Assembly (NCBI RefSeq): GCF_005280735.1
Contig: NZ_CP040078.1
Location: forward strand, 1,116,001 to 1,180,000
Direction of reading: 5' to 3'
DNA from: Trinickia violacea
GTDB lineage: Bacteria; Pseudomonadota; Gammaproteobacteria; Burkholderiales; Burkholderiaceae
Length of the DNA: 64,000 nucleotides
Numbering within the stretch: the first letter of the stretch is position 1; every line of letters starts with the position of its first letter. Under the pieces are notes generated by a model, which had not been told where the DNA came from, made no database searches, and worked only from the letters and a program-made list of their open reading frames with translations. This document shows positions 46,386 through 55,125 of the stretch, piece after piece. The translations under genes and the position numbers were made by a program.

Positions 46386-47077
46386 CCACGCGAAGCATAA
46401 CCAGTGAAGATGCCGAAAGGCGGCTTGTTGATCGGGCTTATAGATAGTACAAGCGACATTTGATTAATCGTGCCTTGGCATTCTGGATGTTAATGTCGTC
46501 AGCTGCTTGCTCCATCAGGGTCTCGACATTCTCGCGTTTCCGAGCATCGCGGAAGAACTTGCGCGTTTGCGCTCTAAGCATAGTCATGTGCTGCTGTTTG
46601 TATCGCATGCGAGCTGGTGGCTTTCGCTTTATCGAGACCAGTCGACTGGACGCGATTGCAATATCGATACAAATCAGGGTAAAGCCTGCAGCCGCCAACT
46701 CGTCGCGGCACTCACTGAGACGGTTCAGGCACAAAGACGGTCCTGGGTTGTCAACGGCAATTCTGTTGAACTTTTCACGTCCCAGCACTATGGGAATCCC
46801 GTTGGCGGCGTCCATGTGATAGAAGCGGAAATTTCAGGCCGGTGGCGCAGCGATTGCGCTGCGCAGGTCGATGAAGCCTTGGTTGGTTCGAATAGGCAGG
46901 CTGAGGTTCTGGCCACCCTAGGCGACGACCAGGTCAATTGCGGGAGAGCGATGACCTTACTCTTGACTGCCCTTGAAGGCAGCTTGCGAATGCGGAGGGT
47001 CGGTGATTGGAAAAGCGGACACTCAACGTCTAAGCTAAGGCCGTGGCCCGTCAGGGACGTCGGCCTTCAGCGAGTGG
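46386..47077. other. 690-bp region, one unassigned ORF
   Basis: A minus-strand ORF (46438-46815) ends FFRDARKRENVETLMEQAADD and onward, a helical, charged stretch that could be real protein, but I recognise no family and see no ribosome site. The rest shows nothing. Confidence 0.35.
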
Positions 47078-47740
47078 TTAGGCGTCCGTGCGCCCTTGGC
47101 GCCTTAGGACGACATGCGTGGCTTTTTCCGACGCCACGAATTCAACGCATTCGTATCCCAGAGTCCGCAAGTCGACGCCTTCGAACAGCGATTCTCCCCT
47201 GCCGAGCAGGACCGGCGCGATAGCAATGTGCAGTTCATCAATAAGGCCCTCACGAAGATACTGCCGGATTGTGTCCGACCCACCGCCGATCCGCACGTCC
47301 ATTTCGGCAGCGGCCTCGCGTGCACGGTCGAGCGCCTCGCGAATACCTCCTGTGATGAAGTGGAACGTCGTGCCGCCCTCCATCTCGATGGGGAGACGAG
47401 CATGATGCGTCAAGATGAAGACTGGAACGTGATACGGCGGACTGTCTCCCCACCAGCCTTTCCAGGTCGTGTCCGGCCAGTCCCCACGAATGGGTCCGAA
47501 CATGTTCCTCCCAAGAATCCAGGCCCCAACATTCTGAAAGCCACGGGCGGCGAAATCATCGTCAATCCCCGTTGTACCGCTGTCCTTGCCGAACAGGGCC
47601 CGCTGGAACGTGCGCGTTGGGATTAGCCACTGGTGCAGTTCCGTCCCGCCAATGCCGAGCGGGTTGTTGATATCTTGATTCGGACCTGCCCCGTATCCGT
47701 CGAGCGAGATGGTGAAGCCGTTAACGCGAACTCGTGTCAT
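47078..47740 (-). CDS. Dihydrofolate reductase-like (RibD C-terminal domain) protein
   Basis: 220 residues, intact. VRVNGFTISLDGYGAG start, GAWILGRNMFGPIRGDW, PVFILTHHARLPIEMEGGT and the NADPH-site MDVRIGGGSDTIRQYLREGL are typical of the RibD_C/DHFR-like family of stand-alone reductases of unknown substrate. Its ATG overlaps the stop of the phosphatase gene upstream (ATGA), so the two are co-translated. Confidence 0.9.
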   Translation of the reverse strand: MTRVRVNGFTISLDGYGAGPNQDINNPLGIGGTELHQWLIPTRTFQRALFGKDSGTTGIDDDFAARGFQNVGAWILGRNMFGPIRGDWPDTTWKGWWGDSPPYHVPVFILTHHARLPIEMEGGTTFHFITGGIREALDRAREAAAEMDVRIGGGSDTIRQYLREGLIDELHIAIAPVLLGRGESLFEGVDLRTLGYECVEFVASEKATHVVLRRQGRTDA

Positions 47741-48087
47741 CGGTTGCCTCCGTTTAGACGCCTAACCCGCAAAAATCTTCCGGCCTTCCGTTCCAGCTCG
47801 ACGATTAGTTCCGGTTGCATAAATGCGTACTTGTCGGGAATGTCGAGGCACACAACCCTTTTTCCCTTCAGGCGTGAGCCGAACTTCTTCGACAATTTGA
47901 CCTTGTGTGCGCGTTCCATGACAAAGATTATCTCCGCCCACGCGATCTGCTCGTCCGACACGATCGCTATCGAATCGGGAGCAAGGCCCGCTGAATCCGC
48001 TTCGACGCCGGGCCAACTGGAAAATACCTCTTCCGCGCTTGGGCTCCGAAGCCGGTTCCGGCTGCAGATGAATAGTGCTCGCGTCAA
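47737..48087 (-). CDS. Low-molecular-weight protein tyrosine phosphatase-like protein
   Basis: 116 residues. The P-loop ICSRNRLRSPSAE fits CX5RS at the very N-terminus as in LMW-PTPs. Helix and core sequence follow: IAWAEIIFVMERAHKVKL and CLDIPDKYAFMQPELI. Shorter than classical LMW-PTP (~150) but like a family of short bacterial homologues. Targets unknown. First gene of a two-gene unit with the RibD-like reductase. Confidence 0.82.
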   Translation of the reverse strand: MTRALFICSRNRLRSPSAEEVFSSWPGVEADSAGLAPDSIAIVSDEQIAWAEIIFVMERAHKVKLSKKFGSRLKGKRVVCLDIPDKYAFMQPELIVELERKAGRFLRVRRLNGGNR

Positions 48088-48454
48088 TTTCCACCACCCG
48101 AAAGATAAGGGGATCGTGTAGGCGTTTGGAAAACGCTCATTGTCAATGAACTAGACGTTGCAGTCGACGGACCGCTCCTGGCCGCGGATTCAACCCGTCG
48201 ATGCAACACACTTGAAGCTGGATAGCAGCAAGGAGTGTCGCAATGAAACAGAGACGGCGGATCTACTATACAGACAGTCAGAAAGCGTTAATGTGGGAGC
48301 GCTGGCGCAATCCCGTATCCGCCAAGGATTGACCGTTGACGTCTAGCTGCGCACAGGCAATCGCACCGGTTCTGGTGTCTATGATGGATCGAGACCATAG
48401 TAGATACGACATGCAGTCATGTACGGCGGAACTTGCCTGATCAGGAGGTGACCC
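48088..48454. other. Spacer at the right edge of the accessory segment
   Basis: About 370 bp without a gene; composition becomes GC-rich again beyond it. Confidence 0.4.
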
Positions 48455-48838
48455 ATGCACGAGAGTCAAATGCGTGAAGCCCTGAATGCGCACTGGCAGG
48501 CGTCGGCCGCTGGGGATCTGAACGCCGAACACGATATCTATGACGATGGTGCCGTCTGTGAATATCCGCAATCCGGCGAACGCATCGTTGGAAGAAGCAA
48601 TTTGCAGGCGTTGCGAGGCCATCATCCAGGCAAGCCCGCAGGGTTCGATGTCAGGCGAATCCAAGGCAACGGGAATCTCTGGATTACGGAATACACGATC
48701 ACCTATCAGGGCCAGGCATCGTACGTCGTGAGCATCATGGAGTTCGCTAACGACAAGGTCGTGCACGAGACCCAGTATTTTTCGGATCCCTTTGAGGCGC
48801 CGAGCTGGCGGAGTCAATGGGTTGAACCGCGCGCGTAA
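48455..48838 (+). CDS. SnoaL-like / NTF2-fold protein
   Basis: 127 residues. REALNAHWQASAAGDLNAE, YDDGAVCEYPQSGERIVGRS, then ITYQGQASYVVSIMEFANDK and VVHETQYFSDPFEAPSWR match SnoaL-like polyketide-cyclase-fold proteins with unknown ligand. ATG follows AGGAGGTG. Its last codons and the following hairpin are repeated 3.7 kb downstream. Confidence 0.87.
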   Translation: MHESQMREALNAHWQASAAGDLNAEHDIYDDGAVCEYPQSGERIVGRSNLQALRGHHPGKPAGFDVRRIQGNGNLWITEYTITYQGQASYVVSIMEFANDKVVHETQYFSDPFEAPSWRSQWVEPRA

Positions 48839-48872
48839 AAAGGCCGGCGTCGAGCCGGCCATGACAACATTC
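48803..48872 (+). repeat. ~70-bp direct repeat, copy 1
   Basis: Covers the last 11 codons of the SnoaL-like gene plus the terminator hairpin. Copy 2 at 52493-52563 has the same pieces with few changes. Confidence 0.8.
48837..48860 (-). terminator. Terminator hairpin after the acetoacetate decarboxylase gene
   Basis: GGCCGGC-GTCGA-GCCGGCC with five A on its left, giving TTTTT after the hairpin on the minus strand. It ends minus-strand transcription from the decarboxylase gene and abuts the plus-strand SnoaL gene stop. Confidence 0.75.
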
Positions 48873-48899
48873 CGCTTCAGGCCTTTTGCGCGCTTCCTC

Positions 48900-49640
48900 T
48901 CACTCAGCGAGATAGTCGTGGACGACGGTGCCCAACCCGAGCGTCAAGTCGGTCATGATATGCACGCCCGATATCACTTTGAGCACCGGCAGCGCTGCGA
49001 CTGGCGCGAGCGCATGGTGAAACAGCTCGAGCCCGGCCGGCCCCTCCCAGGCTCCCTTCACGGTAATGTCCTCGCAGAAGTACCGTACCAATTCGCAGAT
49101 GCGAGCGGTGCCATCCACATGCGGAATGATCTTAAGCAGGAAGTTCGGTGCCGACAGCGAGGCCAGAATCGGATCGTGCGCAAGCGCTCGGTGCTTGTAA
49201 CCCATCGTTGCGACCGCGATCGGAACCGGCCCGTACCTCAGGACGCCACCGATCGTGTCTTTCTCGATGCGAATTTCGGGCGAGGCGAGCTTCTTGGGAA
49301 ATCCCCAGAGTTCACGCCCTCCGGCAATCGGAGACCCATCGTCGAGAAACATCGCGTGCACATAACCGCCGCGTTCGCCGCGGAAGCTGACCGGGATGAC
49401 CTGACCGCTTTCCGTGTAGCTGCCGAACCCGGTTGAATCAGGCATCCTGATGAACTCGAATTTGACGATGGGATCGGTCATTTCCAGCGGAGCGGGAATC
49501 ACTTCGGCCAGCGCGTCGGGATCGGTCTGATAGGTGATGATCAGGAACTCCCGATCGACGAAACGATAGGGACCCGGCGGAAACGCCGGACTTGTGAGCG
49601 GCATTGCAAAGGCGCGCTCTTTTACGTCTGCTTCTGTCAT
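48900..49640 (-). CDS. adc: Acetoacetate decarboxylase
   Basis: 246 residues from MTEADVKERAFAMP; this ATG has CAGGAG upstream, so the longer frame to 49703 is rejected. Hallmarks: GGRELWGFPKKLASPEI, which contains the Schiff-base lysine, GYVHAMFLDDGSPIAGG, and ICELVRYFCEDITVKGAW. It converts acetoacetate to acetone and CO2. Genes of this type also exist with other decarboxylase or aldolase roles, but the lysine motif and length fit true ADC. It lies in a module bounded by ~70-bp direct repeats. Confidence 0.93.
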   Translation of the reverse strand: MTEADVKERAFAMPLTSPAFPPGPYRFVDREFLIITYQTDPDALAEVIPAPLEMTDPIVKFEFIRMPDSTGFGSYTESGQVIPVSFRGERGGYVHAMFLDDGSPIAGGRELWGFPKKLASPEIRIEKDTIGGVLRYGPVPIAVATMGYKHRALAHDPILASLSAPNFLLKIIPHVDGTARICELVRYFCEDITVKGAWEGPAGLELFHHALAPVAALPVLKVISGVHIMTDLTLGLGTVVHDYLAE

Positions 49641-49734
49641 GTGCGATGCTCCTGTTGTCCGGTCACTGACCGGTAAGGTCATAGACGCGGATACGCTTGC
49701 CAAGGTCCGTTACCTCCTTCCACTCCGCGGACCG

Positions 49735-52389
49735 CTATCGGCGAAAACCGCCGCCACCGCCCCCGCCACCGCCCCCGCGTGGGGCGTAGCGTTGGCTCCC
49801 GGCCGCACCTCGCTGCCGATTCTGCATCTGCTGGTTCAGGTCACCGGCGGAGGCCTGTTGGCTGGCCCGGCTCACGCCACCGGCAGAACCTTGGGGATTG
49901 CCGCCACCCGGCCGGTTTGCAGGTGACGTAGGCGCGTTCTGCTGTTGATAGCTCTGTGCTCGTTGCTGAGCGGCGGCGGAATTGGCGGTCTGGGTTCCGG
50001 CGGGACGCTGTTGTTGAGCGCTCTGTGCTCTTTGCTGGGCAGTGGCCGAATTGGCGGTTTGGGTTCCGGTGGAACGCTGCTGCTGAGCGCTTTGAACTCT
50101 TTGCTGGGCAGTGGCCGAATTGGCGGTTTGGGTTCCGGCGGAACGCTGTTGCTGAGCGCTCTGTGCTCTTTGCTGGGCAGTGGCCGAATTGGCGGTTTGG
50201 GTTCCGGCGGAACGCTGTTGCTGAGCGCTCTGTGCTCTTTGCTGGGCAGTGGCGGAATTGGCGGTCTGGGTTCCGCCGGAACGCTGCTGCTGAGCGGTCT
50301 GTGCAGTCTGTTGTGCCGCCTGTGGCGTGGGCTTGTTGACAGGAGACCAGGCGCCGTTGTCGTATTTCTGCCAGCTGCCGTTGGTGTTCTTATAGACGTT
50401 CCCGTCACGGCCCGCGTACATGTCGCCGCTCGCGGTTTTACCCGCCACTGCACGGCCGTTGGCGCTCGTGCCAGCAATGGCCTTGCCTCCTGCGGAGTTC
50501 TGATACGTACCGACCGAGCCCTTGGCCGTCGTCGAATGCTGGGTCGCAGCCCACTGGTTGCCCTTCGTGACAACCGAACTTCCCCATTGGCCGTAAGCGT
50601 TCGAGCCTTGGCGCGTAGCAGCATAGGCGCCGGTGTACGGGTTGTAGGCTTGCGCGACACTTGCGCTGCCGTATCGCCCGGAAACCGTCGCGCCGCGTGC
50701 ATAGGTGCCGGTGGACGGGTTGTACGACGCACCCCACTGAGCGCTCCCGTTCGGTCCGTAAGCGACGCCTCTCACGGCGCTCGTGCCCGTATAAGGGTTG
50801 TAGGTGCGATAGCCATAGGGCGCCGGACGGGGGTAGTACACCGGGTAGGGCCCGCGACCCACGCCGACGTAGGGCGGGTAGTAGTACCCGTTGCCTTGCG
50901 CGATGATCGCGCCGACTGTTGCGCCTGCGATGAAGACGCCGAGATACCCCGCTGTGTAGCTTGCCTGTACCGCGCCGGTGGGGGTCGCGTATTGCGTGAC
51001 ATAGGTCACGTTATAGACGGGCGAACTCGGCGGAATCGTATAAATGACCTGGGGTACGGAAGTGCTGGTTTGCCACGGCCCGGTTGGCGACGAAGAATCG
51101 AACCAGACACCCTGAGAGCAAGCGTAATAGTGATTTTGCACTTTGATGACTTTGTCAGGCGTGTTCACCGCATAGGCGAGCGTCGTGCCTTGAATCGGCT
51201 GGAACTGAGGGTCGCCGCTGTACGAGACTTTGACCGCGGCCGCTGCCGCGGCGGGGTTGATCTCCACCGTCGTCGGGATCTGCGCGAGCAGCACCGCATC
51301 GTTGGCTTCTGGCGTTCCCGGCACGGAACTCAGGACCCGGGCGGCCGCACTGTCGCGCGGAATCTTCGCGAAATCAGGCGGCAATTGATTCGTCGCGAAC
51401 GTCCACGGCCCGGTGGGCCCGGGCGCGGAAAACCAGCGGCCGGCGCTCAAGTAGTAGTACGTGCTGGTCGGTGAATAGACGAACACATCGCTATCGGTAT
51501 TTTTTGCGAAGACCAGTTGGGTGCCGGGAATCGTTGCATAAACAGGCTTTCCGTCGAAGACAATCAGTTCCGCGGGCGTATTGCTGAAGAACACGCCGGG
51601 CGCTTTGGCCTGCTTTCCTTTGGGCGGGGGGATATAGGGCTTCAAGTCTGCCCAGGTGGGATCGGCAGGCACCTTCGACATCTTGGCGGGAAGCGTCTGC
51701 GCTTGCGCCCATCCGCTTTTCAGGTCGGTCGACGTCATCCATGACTGTCCGGTGAAAAGGTAGTACTGGTGGCCGGCGGCATCGAAGAACAGTGGCCAGC
51801 TTGCGTTGACGACGAACGCGAGGTCGGAATTCTGAATCGGCGCAAGAATCGGTTCGCCGTCGACAAACAGCAGGATCGCCGGACCGAAACTGACAAAGAT
51901 GGTGGGCGGGTCGTTCTTGACTGCGGCGATCGGCGGAGCGTTCTTTTTCTCCACGCTTGCGATCAGGCGGTCGACCGAGATGGTCAGCGAAGCCTGTGGG
52001 TTGAGAAACTTCCGCACGAGCTGATCGAGTTTTTGGGCCGTTGCCGGGTCCGTGTCAGGAAAACTCGTACCGGTAATTTGCGGATGGCTCAAGAGCACGG
52101 TGTGGCTGTCGACGTCGACATCCGTGTGCATCTGCAGCTCGACAATACCGACTCGCGGCTTGTCGCCGCGCGGCGTCACGCTGATCGCCATGCGACCGCT
52201 GACTTCCTTGAATTCTTTCCAATCGTCGATCTGCGGCTGGTAGTAGACGAGCGTGGCGTCGTCTCTCGTGATCTCTCGCGGCCAACCGGGGTCTTGCGCT
52301 GCGACAGGGCCCGGAAGCGCTGCCGATAGCATCAGCGCAAGGGCCAGAGTCCGTGCCAGCGCATAGATCGGCATTTTCGACGTCGCCAT
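49735..52389 (-). CDS. Large exported protein with 23-residue Q/A/S/T-rich tandem repeats
   Basis: 884 residues after AAGGAG. Signal peptide LARTLALALMLSAALPGPVAAQ. Residues ~40-480 are a globular region of repeated beta units (DSDVFVYSPTSTYYYLSAGRW, SPTGPWQTSTSVPQVIYTIP). A hydrophobic GYLGVFIAGATVGAIIAQG precedes a YNPYTGT-rich section (~500-640). Five near-perfect units of AQQQRSAGTQTANSATAQQR type lie at ~693-816, and the C-terminus is a glycine run plus FRR. Similar large exported proteins with a YNPYTGT section occur in other Proteobacteria; function unknown, possibly cell-surface associated. Confidence 0.8.
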   Translation of the reverse strand: MATSKMPIYALARTLALALMLSAALPGPVAAQDPGWPREITRDDATLVYYQPQIDDWKEFKEVSGRMAISVTPRGDKPRVGIVELQMHTDVDVDSHTVLLSHPQITGTSFPDTDPATAQKLDQLVRKFLNPQASLTISVDRLIASVEKKNAPPIAAVKNDPPTIFVSFGPAILLFVDGEPILAPIQNSDLAFVVNASWPLFFDAAGHQYYLFTGQSWMTSTDLKSGWAQAQTLPAKMSKVPADPTWADLKPYIPPPKGKQAKAPGVFFSNTPAELIVFDGKPVYATIPGTQLVFAKNTDSDVFVYSPTSTYYYLSAGRWFSAPGPTGPWTFATNQLPPDFAKIPRDSAAARVLSSVPGTPEANDAVLLAQIPTTVEINPAAAAAAVKVSYSGDPQFQPIQGTTLAYAVNTPDKVIKVQNHYYACSQGVWFDSSSPTGPWQTSTSVPQVIYTIPPSSPVYNVTYVTQYATPTGAVQASYTAGYLGVFIAGATVGAIIAQGNGYYYPPYVGVGRGPYPVYYPRPAPYGYRTYNPYTGTSAVRGVAYGPNGSAQWGASYNPSTGTYARGATVSGRYGSASVAQAYNPYTGAYAATRQGSNAYGQWGSSVVTKGNQWAATQHSTTAKGSVGTYQNSAGGKAIAGTSANGRAVAGKTASGDMYAGRDGNVYKNTNGSWQKYDNGAWSPVNKPTPQAAQQTAQTAQQQRSGGTQTANSATAQQRAQSAQQQRSAGTQTANSATAQQRAQSAQQQRSAGTQTANSATAQQRVQSAQQQRSTGTQTANSATAQQRAQSAQQQRPAGTQTANSAAAQQRAQSYQQQNAPTSPANRPGGGNPQGSAGGVSRASQQASAGDLNQQMQNRQRGAAGSQRYAPRGGGGGGGGGGFRR
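49940..50310. repeat. 69-bp coding tandem repeat, five units
   Basis: The landmark GTTCC recurs at 49994, 50063, 50132, 50201 and 50270, exactly 69 bp apart, within the large exported protein gene. Units differ at few positions, so copy number may vary between strains. Confidence 0.9.
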
Positions 52390-52492
52390 GTCTTGCTCCT
52401 TGCCGGCGTCGTGGCCGGCCGGCCGCCCGTCACTCGACTCTAGGAATCTAGGTCAGGCATAGCGCTCGGGCAATTGGACTTTGGTCTCATCC

Positions 52493-52563
52493 AGCTGGCG
52501 GAGTCATTCGGTTGAACCGCGCACGTAAAAAGGCCGGCATCGAGCCGGCCCTGAGCACATTCC
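52493..52563 (+). repeat. ~70-bp direct repeat, copy 2
   Basis: Contains an orphan end of a SnoaL-like gene (SWRSHSVEPRT then stop) plus the hairpin next to pcaG. Confidence 0.8.
52527..52550 (-). terminator. Terminator hairpin after pcaHG
   Basis: GGCCGGC-ATCGA-GCCGGCC followed by TTTTT on the minus strand, 30 bp past the pcaG stop. Confidence 0.78.
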
Positions 52564-52579
52564 AATTGCGCGCGGCGCG

Positions 52580-53173
52580 TCAAACGTCGAAGAACACCGT
52601 TTCACCAGCCCCCTGCATACGGATGTCGAAGCGATACACGTTACCTCCCGCTTGAGCATCGCGTCGCGCGATCAACGTCGCGCGGCGATTCGCAGGCACC
52701 GCTTCGAGCACCGGGTCCACGGCGTTCGCAGCTGCTTCATCGTCGAAGTACATGCGTGTGAACGCATGCAGCAAGATGCCGCGCATCAGCACCGTCACGT
52801 TCACATGCGGCGCGCTATCGGGCGCGGTCTTGCCCGGCTTGACCGTTTCGATCACGAAGCGGTGCTGCGCATCGGTGCCCGTGCCCACCCGGCCGAAGCC
52901 GCGAAAGCCGTTGGCCGCGATGTCGGCGCGCGAGGCCGGATAGCGGCCTTCGCTATCGGCTTGCGTCACTTCGATCAACGCATCGCTGACGGGATTGCCG
53001 TCGCCGTCGAACACCTGTCCGACGATCGTGATGCGTTCGCCCGGCGTTTCAGGCGCGACGAGCACCGGCGTGAACAGGCTCTTCAAATCGAAGTTGTATT
53101 GCTGCGGCACGAGGCCATAAGCGAAGTACGGCCCGACCGTTTGCGACGGCGTTTGCTTGAGGGTCTGAGTCAT
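52580..53173 (-). CDS. pcaG: Protocatechuate 3,4-dioxygenase alpha subunit
   Basis: 197 residues, family length. TPSQTVGPYFAYGLVP start, GERITIVGQVFDGDGNPVSD, the substrate-side segment FGRVGTGTDAQHRFVIETVK, and VNVTVLMRGILLHAFTRMYF. The alpha chain forms the active-site wall of the (alpha-beta-Fe) intradiol dioxygenase that opens protocatechuate to beta-carboxymuconate. Starts 3 bp after the pcaH stop, so the subunits are translationally coupled. Confidence 0.96.
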   Translation of the reverse strand: MTQTLKQTPSQTVGPYFAYGLVPQQYNFDLKSLFTPVLVAPETPGERITIVGQVFDGDGNPVSDALIEVTQADSEGRYPASRADIAANGFRGFGRVGTGTDAQHRFVIETVKPGKTAPDSAPHVNVTVLMRGILLHAFTRMYFDDEAAANAVDPVLEAVPANRRATLIARRDAQAGGNVYRFDIRMQGAGETVFFDV

Positions 53174-53176
53174 GGC

Positions 53177-53884
53177 TTAGCGCTCCATCGGCGTTTCGTT
53201 GCGGCCGCGCAGCACGATGTCGAACTCGTAGGCGAGCGCGTAGCCTTCCTCCGTGCGGTCCATCGTGAAGCGCGAGATCAGCCGGTCGCGCGCGTGTTCC
53301 GGCGTGCCCTGGAAGATCGGGTCGTAGGCGAGCAACGGATCGCCCGGGAAATACATCTGCGTGACGAGGCGCGAACCGAAGTACTCGCCGAACAGCGAAA
53401 AGTGGATGTGGTTCGGACGCCAGGCGTTCGGATGGTTGCCCCACGGGTAGGCGCCGGGCTTGATCGTCAGGAAGCGATAGCGGCCTTCGTTATCGGTGAT
53501 CGCGCGGCCTGCGCCGAGGAAGTTCGGATCGAGCGGCGCGTCGTGCTGGTCGACCTTGTGGACGTAGCGTCCGGCCGCGTTGGCCTGCCAGATTTCGACC
53601 AGCGTGTTGCGCACCGGGCGGCCGCCTTCGTCGAGCACGCGGCCCGTGACGATGATGCGCTCGCCGAGCGGATCGCCGTTCCTCGCGGCGTTGCGCGTGA
53701 GGTCGTTGTCGAGCGCGCCGAGATCCTCGGTGCCGTAGACGGGCACGTACTGATCGCGCAGCTTCTCCTTCAGCGGAATCAGCGGCAGCGTCGGGCCGCG
53801 CTTGACCGAGGAGCCATAGGGCGGGTGGATGTAAGCCGGATGCGACGGAAAATCGCGTTCGGTCAGGATGATGGGTTGATCCAT
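53177..53884 (-). CDS. pcaH: Protocatechuate 3,4-dioxygenase beta subunit
   Basis: 235 residues. The iron ligands are recognisable: Tyr in the GRYRFLTIKPGAYPWGNHP region and the His pair in WRPNHIHFSLFG. GRVLDEGGRPVRNTLVEIWQ precedes them. The beta subunit carries the non-haem Fe(III). ATG follows GGAG. Divergent from pcaQ, which normally activates it with beta-carboxymuconate-type pathway inducers. Other pca genes are not in the window. Confidence 0.96.
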   Translation of the reverse strand: MDQPIILTERDFPSHPAYIHPPYGSSVKRGPTLPLIPLKEKLRDQYVPVYGTEDLGALDNDLTRNAARNGDPLGERIIVTGRVLDEGGRPVRNTLVEIWQANAAGRYVHKVDQHDAPLDPNFLGAGRAITDNEGRYRFLTIKPGAYPWGNHPNAWRPNHIHFSLFGEYFGSRLVTQMYFPGDPLLAYDPIFQGTPEHARDRLISRFTMDRTEEGYALAYEFDIVLRGRNETPMER

Positions 53885-53940
53885 CGCGGTGTCTCCATGA
53901 GGGGATTGTGTTTGTCGCCGTTAGGGCGTCGTGTACTGGA

Positions 53941-53952
53941 CTTTATATAAAG
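53941..53952. promoter_or_regulatory. Perfect palindrome CTTTATATAAAG
   Basis: Twelve-base palindrome in the pcaH-pcaQ intergenic region, 57 bp from the pcaH start; possible promoter -10/operator element. Confidence 0.4.
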
Positions 53953-53990
53953 CGGAAAGTTATGCAAAATGACCTTTTTTCGCGCTTCGT

Positions 53991-54005
53991 ATAACGGATG
54001 GTTAT
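53991..54005. promoter_or_regulatory. Putative PcaQ-binding dyad ATAAC-N5-GTTAT
   Basis: ATAACGGATGGTTAT resembles the PcaQ/LysR-type site ATAACC-N4-GGTTAT. It overlaps the proposed pcaQ start codon(s), consistent with autoregulation and divergent activation. A second half-site, GTTATGCAA, lies at about 53959. Confidence 0.55.
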
Positions 54006-55011
54006 GCAACGTCGCCTCGCGGATGGCCGCGTCAAATTCCGGCATCTCCAGTGCTTCCTGGCCGTCGCGCAGTTCGGCGGCGTGCAGAAGGCTGCGGAGA
54101 GTTTGTCGATCACGCAGCCGGCCGTATCGAAGACGGTCGCCGAGCTGGAGGAGATCCTCGGCGTGAAGCTCTTCGAACGCGGGCGCCACGGCGCGGCGAT
54201 CACGCGCGAGGGGCAGCTCTTCGTGCCCCACGCGAGCGCCTGTGTGAGCGCGCTGCGCCAGGGCGTCGATCTGCTCACGCGCGAGGGCGGCGGCGCGCCG
54301 GCGTCGCTCGAGATCGGCATGCTGCCGACTATCGCGCCCGCGCTCGTGCCGCCGGTGCTTGCGCGCTTCGCCAAGGATTGGCCGCAGGTGGTCGTGCGGC
54401 TCGTCACGTCGTCGAACGCTGAGCTGCTCGAACGCTTGAAGGCGGGGACGATCGAGTTCGCGATCGGGCGCCTCGCGGACCCGGAAAAGATGATCGGCTT
54501 GAACTTCGAGCAATTGTTCAACGAACCGTTGGCCGTGGTCGTGCGCGCCGGTCATCCGCTTGCCGCGAGTGCCGCGTCGCCCGCAGCGCTGCCGGCCGCG
54601 CTCTCCGAGCACTTTCCCGTGGTGCTGCCGCCGTTCGGCACGCTGATCCGGCAATCGGCGGAGAGCCTGCTGACGATGAGCGGCGCGGCGCCGCTCGCGT
54701 CGTTTGTCGAGGTGCTGTCGGTGTCGGTGGGGCGCGCGCTCGCGCTCGAAAACGACGCGCTGTGGTTCGTGCCGCTGTCGGCGGTCGAGCGCGATCTCGA
54801 CGACGGCGCGCTGGTCCGCTTGCCGCTGCCCTACGCGGGCACCGAAGAACCGGTCGGTCTGATCCGGCGGACCGATTCGGAGCCCACGCCCGTCGCGCGC
54901 ACGCTGATCGAGGCGGTGCGTGCCGTGGCGCGGCAGCGCATGGCGGCGCAAGACGCGCCGCCGCGCGGCAAGCCCAAGCGGCGAGCCAAGCGGGATCTCA
55001 GCGACGGCTGA
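53998..55011 (+). CDS. pcaQ: LysR-family regulator PcaQ
   Basis: About 337 residues. LysR winged HTH RRLADGRVKFRHLQCFLAV and QFGGVQKAAESLSITQPAVS, then the effector domain with LEIGMLPTIAPALVPPVL and EFAIGRLADPEKM. Divergently transcribed from pcaHG, the classic PcaQ arrangement. ATG 53998 or 54004; the latter gives MQRRLADGRVKFRH. A basic tail GKPKRRAKRDL ends it. Confidence 0.93.
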   Translation: MVMQRRLADGRVKFRHLQCFLAVAQFGGVQKAAESLSITQPAVSKTVAELEEILGVKLFERGRHGAAITREGQLFVPHASACVSALRQGVDLLTREGGGAPASLEIGMLPTIAPALVPPVLARFAKDWPQVVVRLVTSSNAELLERLKAGTIEFAIGRLADPEKMIGLNFEQLFNEPLAVVVRAGHPLAASAASPAALPAALSEHFPVVLPPFGTLIRQSAESLLTMSGAAPLASFVEVLSVSVGRALALENDALWFVPLSAVERDLDDGALVRLPLPYAGTEEPVGLIRRTDSEPTPVARTLIEAVRAVARQRMAAQDAPPRGKPKRRAKRDLSDG

Positions 55012-55125
55012 AAAAATGGCGCTATGAAATCGAATTCATAACGGGAAAGTCCTATGTAAAGTCTGTGCCGCCATCGTCGTAATCCCGTTCAGGCCTTCCA
55101 CATAAGAAAGCGCACTGAACCAGTC

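Noticed and set aside
49940..50310. Regular repeat array considered as CRISPR
   Set aside because: Units are contiguous 69-bp tandem copies with no unique spacers, inside a coding frame; no cas genes nearby.
49945..51474. Plus-strand ORF with Gly/Ser/Leu repeats opposite the large exported protein
   Set aside because: Its repeats are only the reverse of the 69-bp coding repeats; the minus frame has signal peptide, ribosome site and terminator context.
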